A stretch of DNA of 64,000 nt from Salibaculum sp031581025 (GTDB lineage: Bacteria > Pseudomonadota > Alphaproteobacteria > Rhodobacterales > Rhodobacteraceae), in assembly GCF_031581025.1 (NCBI RefSeq), contig NZ_JAVLCA010000006.1; one strand, 5' to 3'. The notes below the pieces were generated by a model that did not search any database, had not been told where the DNA came from, and was given only the letters and a program-made list of their open reading frames with translations. Positions 36,169 to 45,490 of this stretch are shown here, one piece after another. Numbering within the stretch: position 1 is the first letter of the stretch; the number at the start of each line of letters is the position of its first letter. The translations under genes and the position numbers were made by a program.

Positions 36169-37206
36169 ATGTCCTTTCTCAACAGTCTTCTTGATGCGGT
36201 GGTGTCCATCGCCAATGCCTTTTGGTGGTGCATCGTTGCCGCCTGGGATTTCCTGTGGTGGCTGATCCCTGCGCTGTGGTGGTTTCTAAAATGGCTGCCC
36301 CAACGGATACTTGGCTTCACCGATGAAAAGTTGCCCGTGGGTGAAACGGCCAGCCGCGGGTTTGAGTATGTGCGCGACGGGGCCCAAGTGTTTCTGGACG
36401 GATTTTCAGTAAGCGTCGAAATATTGATCGAATTCCTGCTGGCACTGCTGTCGCGCCCGCCTGGAACCAACTGGATTGGCGGGCGCGGGTTTGAACCGTA
36501 TGTCTCGTTCTGGAACCAGACGACCCATCCGTTCGTGATCGTCGCGGGTCTTGTCGTGTTGGTCTATGCTCTGCAACGTCGTCTGACGATTGCCGCCTTT
36601 GTGGCGCTAGGATTTCTGTTCATCCTTGACCAGGGCTATTGGGAGGAAACGGCCGAAAGCCTCAGCCTCGTGCTATCGGCCTGTGTCGTCTGCATGGCCG
36701 TGGGCGTTCCGATCGGGATTGCCGCCGCGCACCGTCCGCACCTTTATGCCTGGATGCGCCCGGTGCTGGACCTGATGCAGACCCTGCCACCCTTCGTCTA
36801 CCTGATCCCCGCCATCGTGTTTTTCGGCATCGGCATGGTGCCGGGCCTTGTGGCGACGGTGATTTTCGTGGTGCCCGCCCCCATCCGTCTGACGCAACTG
36901 GGCATCGCCTCGACCCCGCTGGCGCTGCTGGAAGCCGCCGACGCCTTCGGCGCGACCCCGCGGCAGAAGCTGTGGAAGGTCGAACTGCCCTCCGCCCTGC
37001 CGCAGATCATGACCGGGCTGAACCAGACCATCATGCTGTCGCTGTCCATGGTCGTCATCGCGGCCCTCGTCGGGGCCGACGGGCTGGGCGTGCCGGTGGT
37101 GCGGGCGCTGAACACGGTGGACACGGCCATGGGCTTTGAAAGCGGCCTGGTGATCGTGATCGTGGCCATCATACTGGACAGGATGCTGAGGGTGGACCGC
37201 AAATGA
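36169..37206 (+). CDS. choW: Choline ABC transporter, permease
   Basis: 345 residues, longer than a typical ChoW (about 280). The N-terminal ~140 residues include two extra hydrophobic segments (about 8-50) and the DEKLPVG segment; the C-terminal half is the usual BPD-type permease (helices from about 165) with the EAA-type loop EAADAFGATPRQKLWKVELP. Base composition changes within the gene: counted 60-base lines are 52-57% GC between 36181 and 36660, rising to 65%, 70% and 78% further on. Overlaps choV by four bases. Confidence 0.88.
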   Translation: MSFLNSLLDAVVSIANAFWWCIVAAWDFLWWLIPALWWFLKWLPQRILGFTDEKLPVGETASRGFEYVRDGAQVFLDGFSVSVEILIEFLLALLSRPPGTNWIGGRGFEPYVSFWNQTTHPFVIVAGLVVLVYALQRRLTIAAFVALGFLFILDQGYWEETAESLSLVLSACVVCMAVGVPIGIAAAHRPHLYAWMRPVLDLMQTLPPFVYLIPAIVFFGIGMVPGLVATVIFVVPAPIRLTQLGIASTPLALLEAADAFGATPRQKLWKVELPSALPQIMTGLNQTIMLSLSMVVIAALVGADGLGVPVVRALNTVDTAMGFESGLVIVIVAIILDRMLRVDRK

Positions 37207-38204
37207 GCGCGGTGGAATTCGACCGGGTCTCGATCGTCTTCGGCGAGGCGCCCGAAAGCGCCCTGCCCCTGATGGACGCCGGCCAGGAGCGTGGCGAGAT
37301 CCAGACGGCAACGGGCCAGGTCCTCGGGGTGCATGACTGCTCGATCGACGTGGAAGAGGGCGAGATCCTCGTGCTGATGGGCCTGTCCGGGTCGGGCAAG
37401 TCCACACTCTTGCGCGCGGTGAACGGGCTCAATCCGGTGGTGCGCGGCGAGGTTCGGGTCGAGGAAGACGGCGACAAGATCAGCGTCACCCATGCCGACA
37501 TGGCCACCCTGCGCCGTCTGCGGCGCAAGAAGATTGCCATGGTCTTTCAGCAATTCGGCCTGCTGCCCTGGCGCACCGTGCGCGACAACGTTGGCTTCGG
37601 GCTGGAACTGGACGGCATGGACACGGCCCGACGGCACGCAAAGGTCGCCGAGCAACTGTCGCTGGTGGGACTCGACGACCGGGCCGATGCCCTGGTGGCA
37701 GAGCTATCGGGCGGCATGCAACAGCGCGTGGGCCTGGCCCGCGCATTTGCCACTGACGCGCCGATCCTGCTGATGGACGAGCCCTTTTCGGCGCTCGACC
37801 CGCTGATCCGGACCCGGTTGCAGGACGAGTTGCTGGACCTTCAGAAACGGCTGGGCAAGACCATCATCTTCGTCAGCCACGACCTGGACGAGGCGTTCAA
37901 GATCGGCAACCGCATCGCCATCATGGAAGGCGGGCGCATCGTCCAATGCGGCACCCCGCGCGAGATATTCTCGAACCCGTCCAACGCCTATGTGGCCGAT
38001 TTCGTGGCCAACATGAACCCATTGGGCGTGCTGCGCGCCCGCGACGTGATGATCGAGGGGGCCGAGGGGCCCGAGGTGGACGCCGAGATGCCACTGTCGG
38101 CCCTGATCGACCGGCTGCAGGAGACGCCCAGCCTGACGGTCGCCGAGGCTGGCCAGCCCATCGGCAAGGTCACACAGGCCTCGGTGCTGGCGCGCATCGG
38201 CTGA
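37203..38204 (+). CDS. choV: Choline ABC transporter, ATPase
   Basis: 333 residues. Walker A (GLSGSGKST), signature LSGGMQQRV and Walker B ILLMDEPFSALDP are present; the C-terminal ~80 residues form a regulatory tail where quaternary-amine ATPases normally have CBS domains, though here it is short. Overlaps choW (ATGA). With ChoX and ChoW it imports choline for BetAB. Confidence 0.94.
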   Translation: MSAVEFDRVSIVFGEAPESALPLMDAGQERGEIQTATGQVLGVHDCSIDVEEGEILVLMGLSGSGKSTLLRAVNGLNPVVRGEVRVEEDGDKISVTHADMATLRRLRRKKIAMVFQQFGLLPWRTVRDNVGFGLELDGMDTARRHAKVAEQLSLVGLDDRADALVAELSGGMQQRVGLARAFATDAPILLMDEPFSALDPLIRTRLQDELLDLQKRLGKTIIFVSHDLDEAFKIGNRIAIMEGGRIVQCGTPREIFSNPSNAYVADFVANMNPLGVLRARDVMIEGAEGPEVDAEMPLSALIDRLQETPSLTVAEAGQPIGKVTQASVLARIG

Positions 38205-38243
38205 CGGGGGCGAAGAATTTTCTGGAAAATTCTTGCCCGTCAG
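38201..38243. terminator. Bidirectional terminator between choV and soxG
   Basis: Inner stem AAGAATTTTC (38213-38222) with GAAAATTCTT (38225-38234), outer stem CTGACGGG (38201-38208) with CCCGTCAG (38236-38243). The outer stem contains both stop codons: the TGA of choV and, on the other strand, the TGA of soxG. AT-rich inner stem gives U-tracts in both directions. Confidence 0.75.
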
Positions 38244-38779
38244 CCCCGGGCGGCAACGGCGTTGGCGGCGCGGGTCAGCTCTTCGACCAAGGTTTCGGCC
38301 ATGGACCGGAACACCATGACCTCGACGGCATCCTTGCCCGTGCGCGTCACGCTCGCGGTCATGTGGCCCAGCAGGGTCTTCGCCGTGTGGCCGGGCTCGA
38401 ACGTCGCCGCGCGCAGGTCCACCGGGACCAGCCGGGCCAGCACCTGCTCGACCGGCGTGCCGGCGATCTCGACGGTGGCCCAGGCGTCGGACTGATCCAC
38501 GCAGGCGGCCCCCGGCAGGTCAGGGCAGTCTGCCCCCATCAGCAGCGCCTCGCCCCGGCCGACCCAGAGCGTGCGCACGTCCCCCTTGGCATGGCTGCGC
38601 CCGGGGGCCGGAAAGCCCACACCCAGCGTTGATTCCAAGGCCGCGCTCACCGCGTCGTCCTGTCCCTTGAAGGGCAGGATGGCGGTGATCGGGCCGGGTG
38701 TCGTTTCGGTGATCGACACCGCGCCGATGGTGCGCGGCAAAAGCCCGTCGCAGGGCGAAAGGGCGACAAGGTTATCCAC
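38240..38779 (-). CDS. soxG: Sarcosine oxidase, gamma subunit
   Basis: 179 residues, the SoxG family (LSPCDGLLPRTIGAVSITE..., VRTLWVGRGEALLMG, CVDQSDAWATVEIAG, HLM-like MTASVTRTGKD). It is structurally similar to a folate-binding domain and stabilises the heterotetrameric enzyme. Overlaps soxA by eight bases and ends in the choV-soxG hairpin. Last gene of soxBDAG. Confidence 0.9.
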   Translation of the reverse strand: MDNLVALSPCDGLLPRTIGAVSITETTPGPITAILPFKGQDDAVSAALESTLGVGFPAPGRSHAKGDVRTLWVGRGEALLMGADCPDLPGAACVDQSDAWATVEIAGTPVEQVLARLVPVDLRAATFEPGHTAKTLLGHMTASVTRTGKDAVEVMVFRSMAETLVEELTRAANAVAARG

Positions 38780-41702
38780 GGGTGCGCCCTCCGTCCTTGT
38801 CGAAAAATACCGGATCGCAGACCCGCGCCTGTGTCGTGACCCCGCGCAGGTGATCGACCAGTTTCACGATCTCGCCATGCCGCGCACGCCCATTGGCCAG
38901 AAACCCCAGGGCCAGATCATGCCCCAGCGTGGGCGAATGGCAGGTGCTGGTGACATAGCCGTGGTCATTGCTGCGCACGGGTTGGGCGTGGTCCTCGAAC
39001 AGATGCGCCCCGGCTGTCAGCCGGCCCGCCGGATCGGCGGGTTTCAGGCCCACCAGCTGTTCGCGGCTCTCCTCCAGAAGGCCCGGCCGGCGCGAGGCGG
39101 AAAAGCCCAGGCTATCCTTCTTCTTGCTGACCATGCCCTCGAAGCCGATGTCGAAGGCCGTGGTGCGGCCATGGATCTCGGCATGGGTGACATGGCCCTT
39201 TTCGATGCGCAGGACGTTGAGCGCTTCCACCCCGTAGACCCCACCGCCCAGCGCCTCGGCCTGGGCCAGCAGGACGCGGTAGAGCGCGGCGCCATAGCGG
39301 GCGGGCACCGCGATCTCGTAGGCGTGTTCGCCGGAAAACGAGATGCGGAACAGCCGCCCCGGCGCGCCCATCACACCGACCGCACCGCAGGCCATGAAGG
39401 GCCAGGCCTCGGGGGCGAGGCCGCCATCGACCACCGCGTCGAGCAACTCGCGCGACCGCGGCCCGGCCACGGCGAACTGCGCCCATTGCTCGGTCGCGCT
39501 GGTCAAGACCACGTCCAGATCGGGCCGCAGCACCTGGGCGACCCATTCCAGGTGGCGCATGACCAGCCCCGCCGCGGCGGTGGTCGTGGTCATCAGGAAG
39601 TGGGTCTCGCCCAGCCGCGCGGTGGTGCCATCGTCCATGACATGGCCATCCTCGCGCAGCATCAGGCCATAGCGGACGCGACCCACCTTCAGCGTGCTGA
39701 AGGTGTTGGCATAGACGAAATCGAGGAGAGCCGCCGCATCTGGCCCCTGGATGTCGATCTTGCCCAGGGTGGAGACGTCGCAGATGCCCACGGCAGTGCG
39801 CACCATGGTGACCTCGCGGTTGCAGGCCTCCTGCCACGACGGGTCACCGGGTTTCGGGAAATAGCCGGGGCGATACCACAGGCCGGCCTCGACCATGGGC
39901 GCGCCGCGATCGAGGTTGGCGTGCTGGCTGGTGGTCAGGCGTTTGGGGGCAAAGCCTTCACCCTGCGCCCCCGCGCCCATGGCGGCGATGGAGACCGGCG
40001 TGTAGGGGGGCCGGAACGTGGTCGTGCCGGTTTCGGGGATGCTGCGCCCCGTCGCATCGGCCAGCACGGCCAGCGCGGCGACGTTGGAATTTTTGCCCTG
40101 GTCGGTGGCCATGCCCTGGGTGGTGTAGCGCTTCATGTGCTCGACCGAGCGGAAATTCTCCTGCGCGGAGAGCCGCACGTCCTTCACATGGACGTCGTTC
40201 TGGAAATCGAGCCATTTGCGGCCACGGCCCTCGACCGCCCAGAGCTCTTCGATGCGATAGGGGCGGTCCTCGGCGTCCGGCACCTTGGCGTCAGCGGGCG
40301 TCAGGCCCAACTCGGCGGCCACGTCGGCCGCCACGCGGGCGCCGTCGGCCAGGCAGGCGGCCGTGGAAAACTGCCCGCGCGCGGCCCCAGCGGCGACCAT
40401 CCCCGGCACCATGCCACTCCGCGGCAGGAAGCTGAGCGTGGCCGCGTCCCATTCGGGCCGCCCGTTCATGTGACAGGCCAGGTGGACCGAGGGGTTCCAG
40501 CCGCCCGAGACGGCCAGGCACTCGGCCTCGATCCGCAGGGTGCGGTCGCCCTGGCGCAGCGACAGGCTTTCCAGCCCCTTGCGGCCCCGGGTGCCGATGA
40601 CCCGCGCCCCGGCGAAGAGCTTGTAATCGCCGAGCGCCTGCGCCTCGGCCCGGCTGTCGATCACCGCCGAGACCGTCACGCCCGCCGCCATCAGATCCAG
40701 CGCCGTGCGGTGCGCCCCGTCGTTGTTGGCAAAGACGGCGACCTTGCGGCCCGCGACCACGGCCCAGCGGTTGAGGTAGGCGCGCACGGCGCCCGCCATC
40801 ATGATCCCGGGGCGGTCGTTGTTGGGGAAGGCGACGGGCCGTTCCAGCGCCCCGGCACAAAGGATCGTCCGTTGGGAAACGATGCGCCAGAAGCATTCCA
40901 GCGGCTTGCCGGGCCGGAACGGATGGTGCTGGCCCACCCGTTCCAGCGCGCCGTAGGTGCCCTGATCATAGGCGCCGGTCACGGCGGTGCGGGGCATCAG
41001 GCGGACGTTGTCCATCTCCGCCAGTTCGGACACCATGTCGGACGCCCAGGCATGGCCCGGCTGGCCGTCCACCTCTTCGGTCTCGGCCAGAAGGCGACCG
41101 CCCATGCGGGCATCCTCGTCGGCCAGGATCACATCGGCCCCGGCGCGGGCCGCCGTGCGCGCGGCCATCAGCCCGGCCGGCCCCGCGCCGATCACCAGCA
41201 CGTCGCAATGGGCGAAGGCCTTTTCGTAGGTGTCGGCGTTGGGCAGCCCCGACAGCGCGCCCAGCCCGGCGGCCCGGCGGATGACCGGCTCGTAGAGCTT
41301 TTCCCAGAAGGATTTCGGCCACATGAACGTCTTGTAATAGAACCCCGCCCCCAGGAAGGGCGACATCAGGTCATTGACCGCCATCACGTCGAAATCGACA
41401 GAGGGATAGGCGTTCTGGCTGCGCGCTTCCAGCCCCTCGTACAGCTCTTGCACGGTGGCGCGCACGTTGGGGTCGGCCTGCGGGCCGTGGCCGATCGTCA
41501 CCAGCGCGTTGGGCTCTTCGGAGCCTGCGGTCAGGATGCCGCGCGGGCGATGATACTTGAAGGACCGGGCCACGACGCGCTTGTCATTGGCGATCAGGGC
41601 GGCGGCCAGCGTGTCGCCCGCGCGCCCGGTCAGCCGTTCCCCGTCGAAGGTGAAGGGCACGGACGTTGTGCCCTGATGAAGCCCGCGGTCCGCAATCCTC
41701 AT
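38772..41702 (-). CDS. soxA: Sarcosine oxidase, alpha subunit
   Basis: 976 residues from ATG 41702 (MRIADRGLHQGTTSVPFTF), overlapping the soxD stop as ATGA. N-terminal ferredoxin-like 2Fe-2S-type fold, then an NAD-binding domain (VIGAGPAGLMAARTAARAG), and a C-terminal GcvT-like tetrahydrofolate domain (VGICDVSTLGKIDIQGPDA). The heterotetramer oxidises sarcosine to glycine and captures the methyl as 5,10-methylene-THF. Confidence 0.95.
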   Translation of the reverse strand: MRIADRGLHQGTTSVPFTFDGERLTGRAGDTLAAALIANDKRVVARSFKYHRPRGILTAGSEEPNALVTIGHGPQADPNVRATVQELYEGLEARSQNAYPSVDFDVMAVNDLMSPFLGAGFYYKTFMWPKSFWEKLYEPVIRRAAGLGALSGLPNADTYEKAFAHCDVLVIGAGPAGLMAARTAARAGADVILADEDARMGGRLLAETEEVDGQPGHAWASDMVSELAEMDNVRLMPRTAVTGAYDQGTYGALERVGQHHPFRPGKPLECFWRIVSQRTILCAGALERPVAFPNNDRPGIMMAGAVRAYLNRWAVVAGRKVAVFANNDGAHRTALDLMAAGVTVSAVIDSRAEAQALGDYKLFAGARVIGTRGRKGLESLSLRQGDRTLRIEAECLAVSGGWNPSVHLACHMNGRPEWDAATLSFLPRSGMVPGMVAAGAARGQFSTAACLADGARVAADVAAELGLTPADAKVPDAEDRPYRIEELWAVEGRGRKWLDFQNDVHVKDVRLSAQENFRSVEHMKRYTTQGMATDQGKNSNVAALAVLADATGRSIPETGTTTFRPPYTPVSIAAMGAGAQGEGFAPKRLTTSQHANLDRGAPMVEAGLWYRPGYFPKPGDPSWQEACNREVTMVRTAVGICDVSTLGKIDIQGPDAAALLDFVYANTFSTLKVGRVRYGLMLREDGHVMDDGTTARLGETHFLMTTTTAAAGLVMRHLEWVAQVLRPDLDVVLTSATEQWAQFAVAGPRSRELLDAVVDGGLAPEAWPFMACGAVGVMGAPGRLFRISFSGEHAYEIAVPARYGAALYRVLLAQAEALGGGVYGVEALNVLRIEKGHVTHAEIHGRTTAFDIGFEGMVSKKKDSLGFSASRRPGLLEESREQLVGLKPADPAGRLTAGAHLFEDHAQPVRSNDHGYVTSTCHSPTLGHDLALGFLANGRARHGEIVKLVDHLRGVTTQARVCDPVFFDKDGGRTRG

Positions 41703-41962
41703 GACGCCACCGTCCCGGCCAGCTCGGCGCCCGTGACCTGGTGCGTGGCGGTATCGCGCGTCACCACCAGCCAGGCCCCGCAGCCGGCCTCGTGAAACCA
41801 CAGGTCGCGGGTTTCACCGCAGGGGTTGGCGCGGTTGTGCAGATAGTCATCCCAGGCGGCGTCGCCCGCATCGGGGGCCGGACGGTCGAGCAGCACCGCG
41901 GCGCCCTGGTAGGTGAATTCGCGCCGGTCGCGGGTCCCGCAGAGGGGGCAAGGAATACGCAT
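41699..41962 (-). CDS. soxD: Sarcosine oxidase, delta subunit
   Basis: 87 residues. Zinc-binding pattern CPLC at residues 5-8 and a later H-x3-C (FHEAGCGAW), as in the zinc site of heterotetrameric sarcosine oxidases. Nine bases downstream of soxB and overlapping soxA. Confidence 0.95.
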   Translation of the reverse strand: MRIPCPLCGTRDRREFTYQGAAVLLDRPAPDAGDAAWDDYLHNRANPCGETRDLWFHEAGCGAWLVVTRDTATHQVTGAELAGTVAS

Positions 41963-41971
41963 CGTCTCTCC

Positions 41972-43237
41972 TCAGTGCAGGTTGTGCTGAGAGCCGGTGC
42001 CCTCTTCGTCCATCAGGCCGCGGCCGGTGCGGAACCGGTCCAGCCGGAATTTCGCCGCCGGGGCGTGGTGCCGGCCCGTCGCGATCAGATGCGCCAGCGC
42101 GAAGCCCGAGCCGGGCACCGCCTTGAAGCCGCCATAGCACCAGCCGCAATCGAGAAAGAGGCCCTCGGTGTCGGTCTTGTCGATGATCGGGCTACCGTCC
42201 GGCGTCATGTCCATGATCCCGCCCCAGCTGCGCAGCACGCGGGCCTTGCCGATGACGGGCATCAGGGTCATCGCCGCCTCCATCACGTGTTCGGCCATGG
42301 GCAGGTTGCCCCGGCTGGCATAGGAGGCATAGAAATCCAGATCGCCGCCGAAGACCAGCCCGCCCTTGTCGGACTGGCTGATGTAGAAATGCCCCATGCC
42401 GAAACTGACAACCTGGTCGATGACGGGTTTCAGCCCCTCGGTCACGAAGGCCTGCAACACGTGGCTTTCGATTGGCAGGCGCATACCGGCCATCTGCGCC
42501 ACCTGTCCCGAGCGCCCCGCGGTGACGATGGCGACCTTGCGCGCCCGGATCGCGCCGCGCGTGGTCTGCACGCCGCGCACGCGGCCGGCTTCGATTTCGA
42601 TGCCCGTGACCTCGCAGTTCTGGATCAGGTCGACGCCGCGCCGGTCCGCCCCCCGGGCATAGCCCCAGGCGACGGCGTCGTGCCGGGCCGTGCCCCCGCG
42701 CGGATGATAAAGCCCGCCGTAGACGGGAAAGCGCCCGTTGTCGAAATCCAGGTAGGGCAGATGCGCGCGCACGCCGTCACGGTCCAGCAGGATGGCGTCG
42801 TCGCCCTGGTTGACCATGGCGTTGCCGCGCCGGACGAAGGCCTCGCGCTGGCCATCAGAGTGGAACAGGTTGATGAGGCCGCGCTGGGAGTGCATGACGT
42901 TGTAGTTGAGCTCCTGCTCCATCCCCTCCCAGAGCTTGAGCGAATGGCTGTAGAATTCCGAATTGCCGGGCAGGAAATAATTGGCGCGCACGATGGTGGT
43001 GTTGCGGCCGACGTTGCCGCCGCCGATATAGCCCTTTTCCAGAACGGCGACGTTTGTCAGCCCGTGTTCGCGGGCGAGGTAAAAGGCCGTAGCAAGCCCG
43101 TGCCCGCCACCGCCGATGATGATGATGTCGTAGTCCGGCTTGGGCTCGGGATCGCGCCAGACGGGCCGCCAGCCCTTCTGGCCGAACAGCCCTTCCCTGA
43201 GAACGCGGAACCCTGAATAGCCCCCCAAGACGCCCAT
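41972..43237 (-). CDS. soxB: Sarcosine oxidase, beta subunit
   Basis: 421 residues. FAD-dependent amine oxidase with IIIGGGGHGLATAFYLAREHG near residues 36-56 and a C-terminal GGIMDMTPDGSP. The His in TARHDAVAWG is at the place where other SoxB proteins bind FMN covalently. It holds the sarcosine-oxidising site. First gene of soxBDAG; a 9-bp hairpin lies just upstream of its ribosome-binding site. Confidence 0.95.
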   Translation of the reverse strand: MGVLGGYSGFRVLREGLFGQKGWRPVWRDPEPKPDYDIIIIGGGGHGLATAFYLAREHGLTNVAVLEKGYIGGGNVGRNTTIVRANYFLPGNSEFYSHSLKLWEGMEQELNYNVMHSQRGLINLFHSDGQREAFVRRGNAMVNQGDDAILLDRDGVRAHLPYLDFDNGRFPVYGGLYHPRGGTARHDAVAWGYARGADRRGVDLIQNCEVTGIEIEAGRVRGVQTTRGAIRARKVAIVTAGRSGQVAQMAGMRLPIESHVLQAFVTEGLKPVIDQVVSFGMGHFYISQSDKGGLVFGGDLDFYASYASRGNLPMAEHVMEAAMTLMPVIGKARVLRSWGGIMDMTPDGSPIIDKTDTEGLFLDCGWCYGGFKAVPGSGFALAHLIATGRHHAPAAKFRLDRFRTGRGLMDEEGTGSQHNLH

Positions 43238-43252
43238 GGCTTGCCCTTTCCC

Positions 43253-43278
43253 TGCGCCCGCGCAGTCAAGCGGGCGCA
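43253..43278 (-). terminator. 9-bp hairpin between gdhA and soxB
   Basis: TGCGCCCGC (43253-43261), loop of 8, GCGGGCGCA (43270-43278), perfect. On the minus strand it follows gdhA and precedes the soxB ribosome-binding site by a few bases, so it may end gdhA transcripts or act in the soxB leader. No T-run. Confidence 0.45.
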
Positions 43279-43424
43279 GCCGCAGGTTTCAATGCCCGGC
43301 ACTGCGCGGCTTGGATCTGCGCGACACGGGCTGGCCAACGCGCGACTATCCTTGGCCTCATCGCGGCCCGGCCCGGCGGCAGGGCCGCGCGATCCCGTCC
43401 CCGGACCATGGAGCGCGGCCGCGC

Positions 43425-44861
43425 TCAGAGGCCCTTGGCCGTGTAGCTCTGGGCGACCCGGTCAATAGCGGTGATGAAACCGGCTGTGCGCAGGTCATGA
43501 ACGTCGCTGCGCCCGTGCCAGGTTTCGCGCATGGCCTGGAAGGCGGCGCGCATGGTGTCGTCCAGCCCCGAGCGCACGAGTTCGAGCTCGCCCGCGCCGC
43601 GCATGTAGCGGCGCTTGAAATCCGGTGACAGCGACCAGGCATCGCCGAGCGTCACGTCCAGACGTTCAAGTTCGGCCACGATCAGCTCGTGCCGGGCCTC
43701 TTCCTGACGGCGCTGCATCCGGCCAAAGCGGATATGGCTGAGGTTCTTGACCCATTCGAAATAGGACACGGTCACACCGCCCGCGTTGGCGTAAAGGTCC
43801 GGGATGACCACCGTGCCACGCTCGCGCAGCAGATCGTCGGCCCCCGCGGTGATCGGACCGTTGGCCGCCTCGATGATAAGCGGCGCCTTGATGCGCGCGG
43901 CGTTCTGCAGGTTGATGACCCCTTCCAGCGCCGCCGGCACCAGGATGTCGCATTCGGCTTCCAGCACCCTGGACCCGTCGGCATGATGCGTTGCATCGGG
44001 GTAATTCGAGACGCCGCCGTGCTTGACGATCCACTGGCGCACGGTTTCGACGTCGATGCCGGCCTCGTTGAACAGCGCACCGTCGCGCTCGATGATGCCA
44101 ATGACCTTGCAGCCGTCCTCCTCGGACAGGAACTTGGCGGCGTGATAGCCAACGTTGCCCAGGCCCTGAACGATCACGCGCTTACCGTCGAGCGTGCCCG
44201 ACAGGCCCGCTTTCTTCACGTCCTCGGGTTCGCGGAAGAACTCGCGCAGGGCATATTCCACGCCGCGGCCCGTCGCCTCGACCCGGCCCTGGATGCCGCC
44301 GGCGTGGGGCGGCTTGCCGGTGACACAGGCGGCGGCGTTGATGTCGGTGGTGTTCATGCGCCGATACTGGTCGGCGATCCAGGCCATTTCCCGTTCGCCC
44401 GTGCCCATATCCGGGGCGGGCACGTTCTGGGATGGATTGATGAGGTCGCGCTTGGCCAGCTCATAGGCGAAGCGGCGGGTGATCTGCTCCATCTCATGCT
44501 CTTCCCAATGGGTGGGGTCGACGCAAAGCCCCCCCTTGGACCCGCCGAAGGGGGCCTCGACCACCGCGCACTTGTAGGTCATCAGCGCCGCCAGCGCCTC
44601 GACCTCGTCCTGGTCCACGGCAAGGGCAAAACGGATTCCGCCCTTGACCGGCTCCATGTGCTCCGAATGCACCGACCGGTAGCCGGTGAAGGTCTCGACC
44701 TTGCCCCGCAACCGCACCCCGAACCGGACCGTGTAGGTGGCGTTGCAGACCCTGATCTTTTCTTCCAGCCCCGGGGGCAGGTCCATCAGGGCGACTGCCC
44801 GGTTGTACATGATATCCACGCTTTCGCGGAATGTCGGCTCGTTCTGGGGCATGATGTTCAT
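43425..44861 (-). CDS. gdhA: Glutamate dehydrogenase
   Basis: 478 residues from ATG 44861 (MNIMPQNEPTFRESVDIMY), with GGAAGG upstream; the larger open frame to 45122 is not used. The Glu/Leu/Phe/Val dehydrogenase signature includes VKGGIRF, the catalytic Lys in APFGGSKGG, and the Rossmann loop VQGLGNVGYHAA. Interconverts glutamate and 2-oxoglutarate plus ammonia. Next to soxBDAG, it could assimilate or release nitrogen from choline-derived amines; NAD or NADP preference is not predictable here. Confidence 0.93.
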   Translation of the reverse strand: MNIMPQNEPTFRESVDIMYNRAVALMDLPPGLEEKIRVCNATYTVRFGVRLRGKVETFTGYRSVHSEHMEPVKGGIRFALAVDQDEVEALAALMTYKCAVVEAPFGGSKGGLCVDPTHWEEHEMEQITRRFAYELAKRDLINPSQNVPAPDMGTGEREMAWIADQYRRMNTTDINAAACVTGKPPHAGGIQGRVEATGRGVEYALREFFREPEDVKKAGLSGTLDGKRVIVQGLGNVGYHAAKFLSEEDGCKVIGIIERDGALFNEAGIDVETVRQWIVKHGGVSNYPDATHHADGSRVLEAECDILVPAALEGVINLQNAARIKAPLIIEAANGPITAGADDLLRERGTVVIPDLYANAGGVTVSYFEWVKNLSHIRFGRMQRRQEEARHELIVAELERLDVTLGDAWSLSPDFKRRYMRGAGELELVRSGLDDTMRAAFQAMRETWHGRSDVHDLRTAGFITAIDRVAQSYTAKGL

Positions 44862-45013
44862 GGGACTACCTTCCTTGCAGGGGTCAGGGGCAATCTTTTG
44901 TTGCCTTGCATTGACCCTAACGCCGATTCGCCCGAAATCTGAACACTTCCTGTTTCGGGCGGCTCCCACCCGACCCCGGCCCCGCCGCAGGCGAGGTTCG
45001 CCCGGCGTCAGCC

Positions 45014-45490
45014 TCAGTCGCCCCGGGTCGCCAGGCGCAGCGCGATCTGGTCGGCCATGAAACGCGACGCCCCCGCCGAGACCGTCCCGCCCACGCCCAG
45101 CCGCCGGCCCATGCGCCACCACAGACCCGGGTGCCAGGCGCGGGGCTGCGGCGCGCGCAGGTGCAGCACGAAACCGTTCGAGGGTTTGAAGGCGAAGGCC
45201 CCCCGCTCGACGCGGGTCACATCGTCGAGCCGCGCCAGGACGGTGCCGTCACTGTCGCGCAGGGCATCCCCGTCCAGGTACAGGGCCGGGCGCGTGGCCC
45301 GGCGGAGGGCCTCGGCCCCGAACAGCGAGACCCCGGCAAGGCCCAGCAGGAAGACCTGCCAGCCCGGGGCCGGCGGCTGCGTTAGCGCCGACAGCATCAG
45401 CAGCCCCCCCAGAGCCAGCATGACTGCATAGGCAAAGACCCGGCGGCCGGGGGCCGCGTGCAGAACGGCAATGGGGGCGTCTTCCGTCAC
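45014..45490 (-). CDS. Membrane protein with PH-like C-terminal domain, hypothetical
   Basis: 158 residues: two hydrophobic helices (about 18-38 and 44-62) followed by a beta-rich segment (LYLDGDALRDSDGTVLARLDDVTRVERGAFAF...) of the bacterial PH-domain kind. Inner membrane, unknown function. Not recognised as a specific family. Confidence 0.65.
   Translation of the reverse strand: MTEDAPIAVLHAAPGRRVFAYAVMLALGGLLMLSALTQPPAPGWQVFLLGLAGVSLFGAEALRRATRPALYLDGDALRDSDGTVLARLDDVTRVERGAFAFKPSNGFVLHLRAPQPRAWHPGLWWRMGRRLGVGGTVSAGASRFMADQIALRLATRGD

Noticed and set aside
38571..41795. 1,000-residue open frame opposite soxA
   Set aside because: Antisense reading of the soxA and soxG genes, with His/Gly/Arg-rich translation and no domain.
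43411..43426. 16-base perfect palindrome GAGCGCGGCCGCGCTC at the end of gdhA
   Set aside because: It overlaps the stop codon and has no loop or T-run; GC-only palindromes of this size recur by chance in this genome, so no function is claimed.
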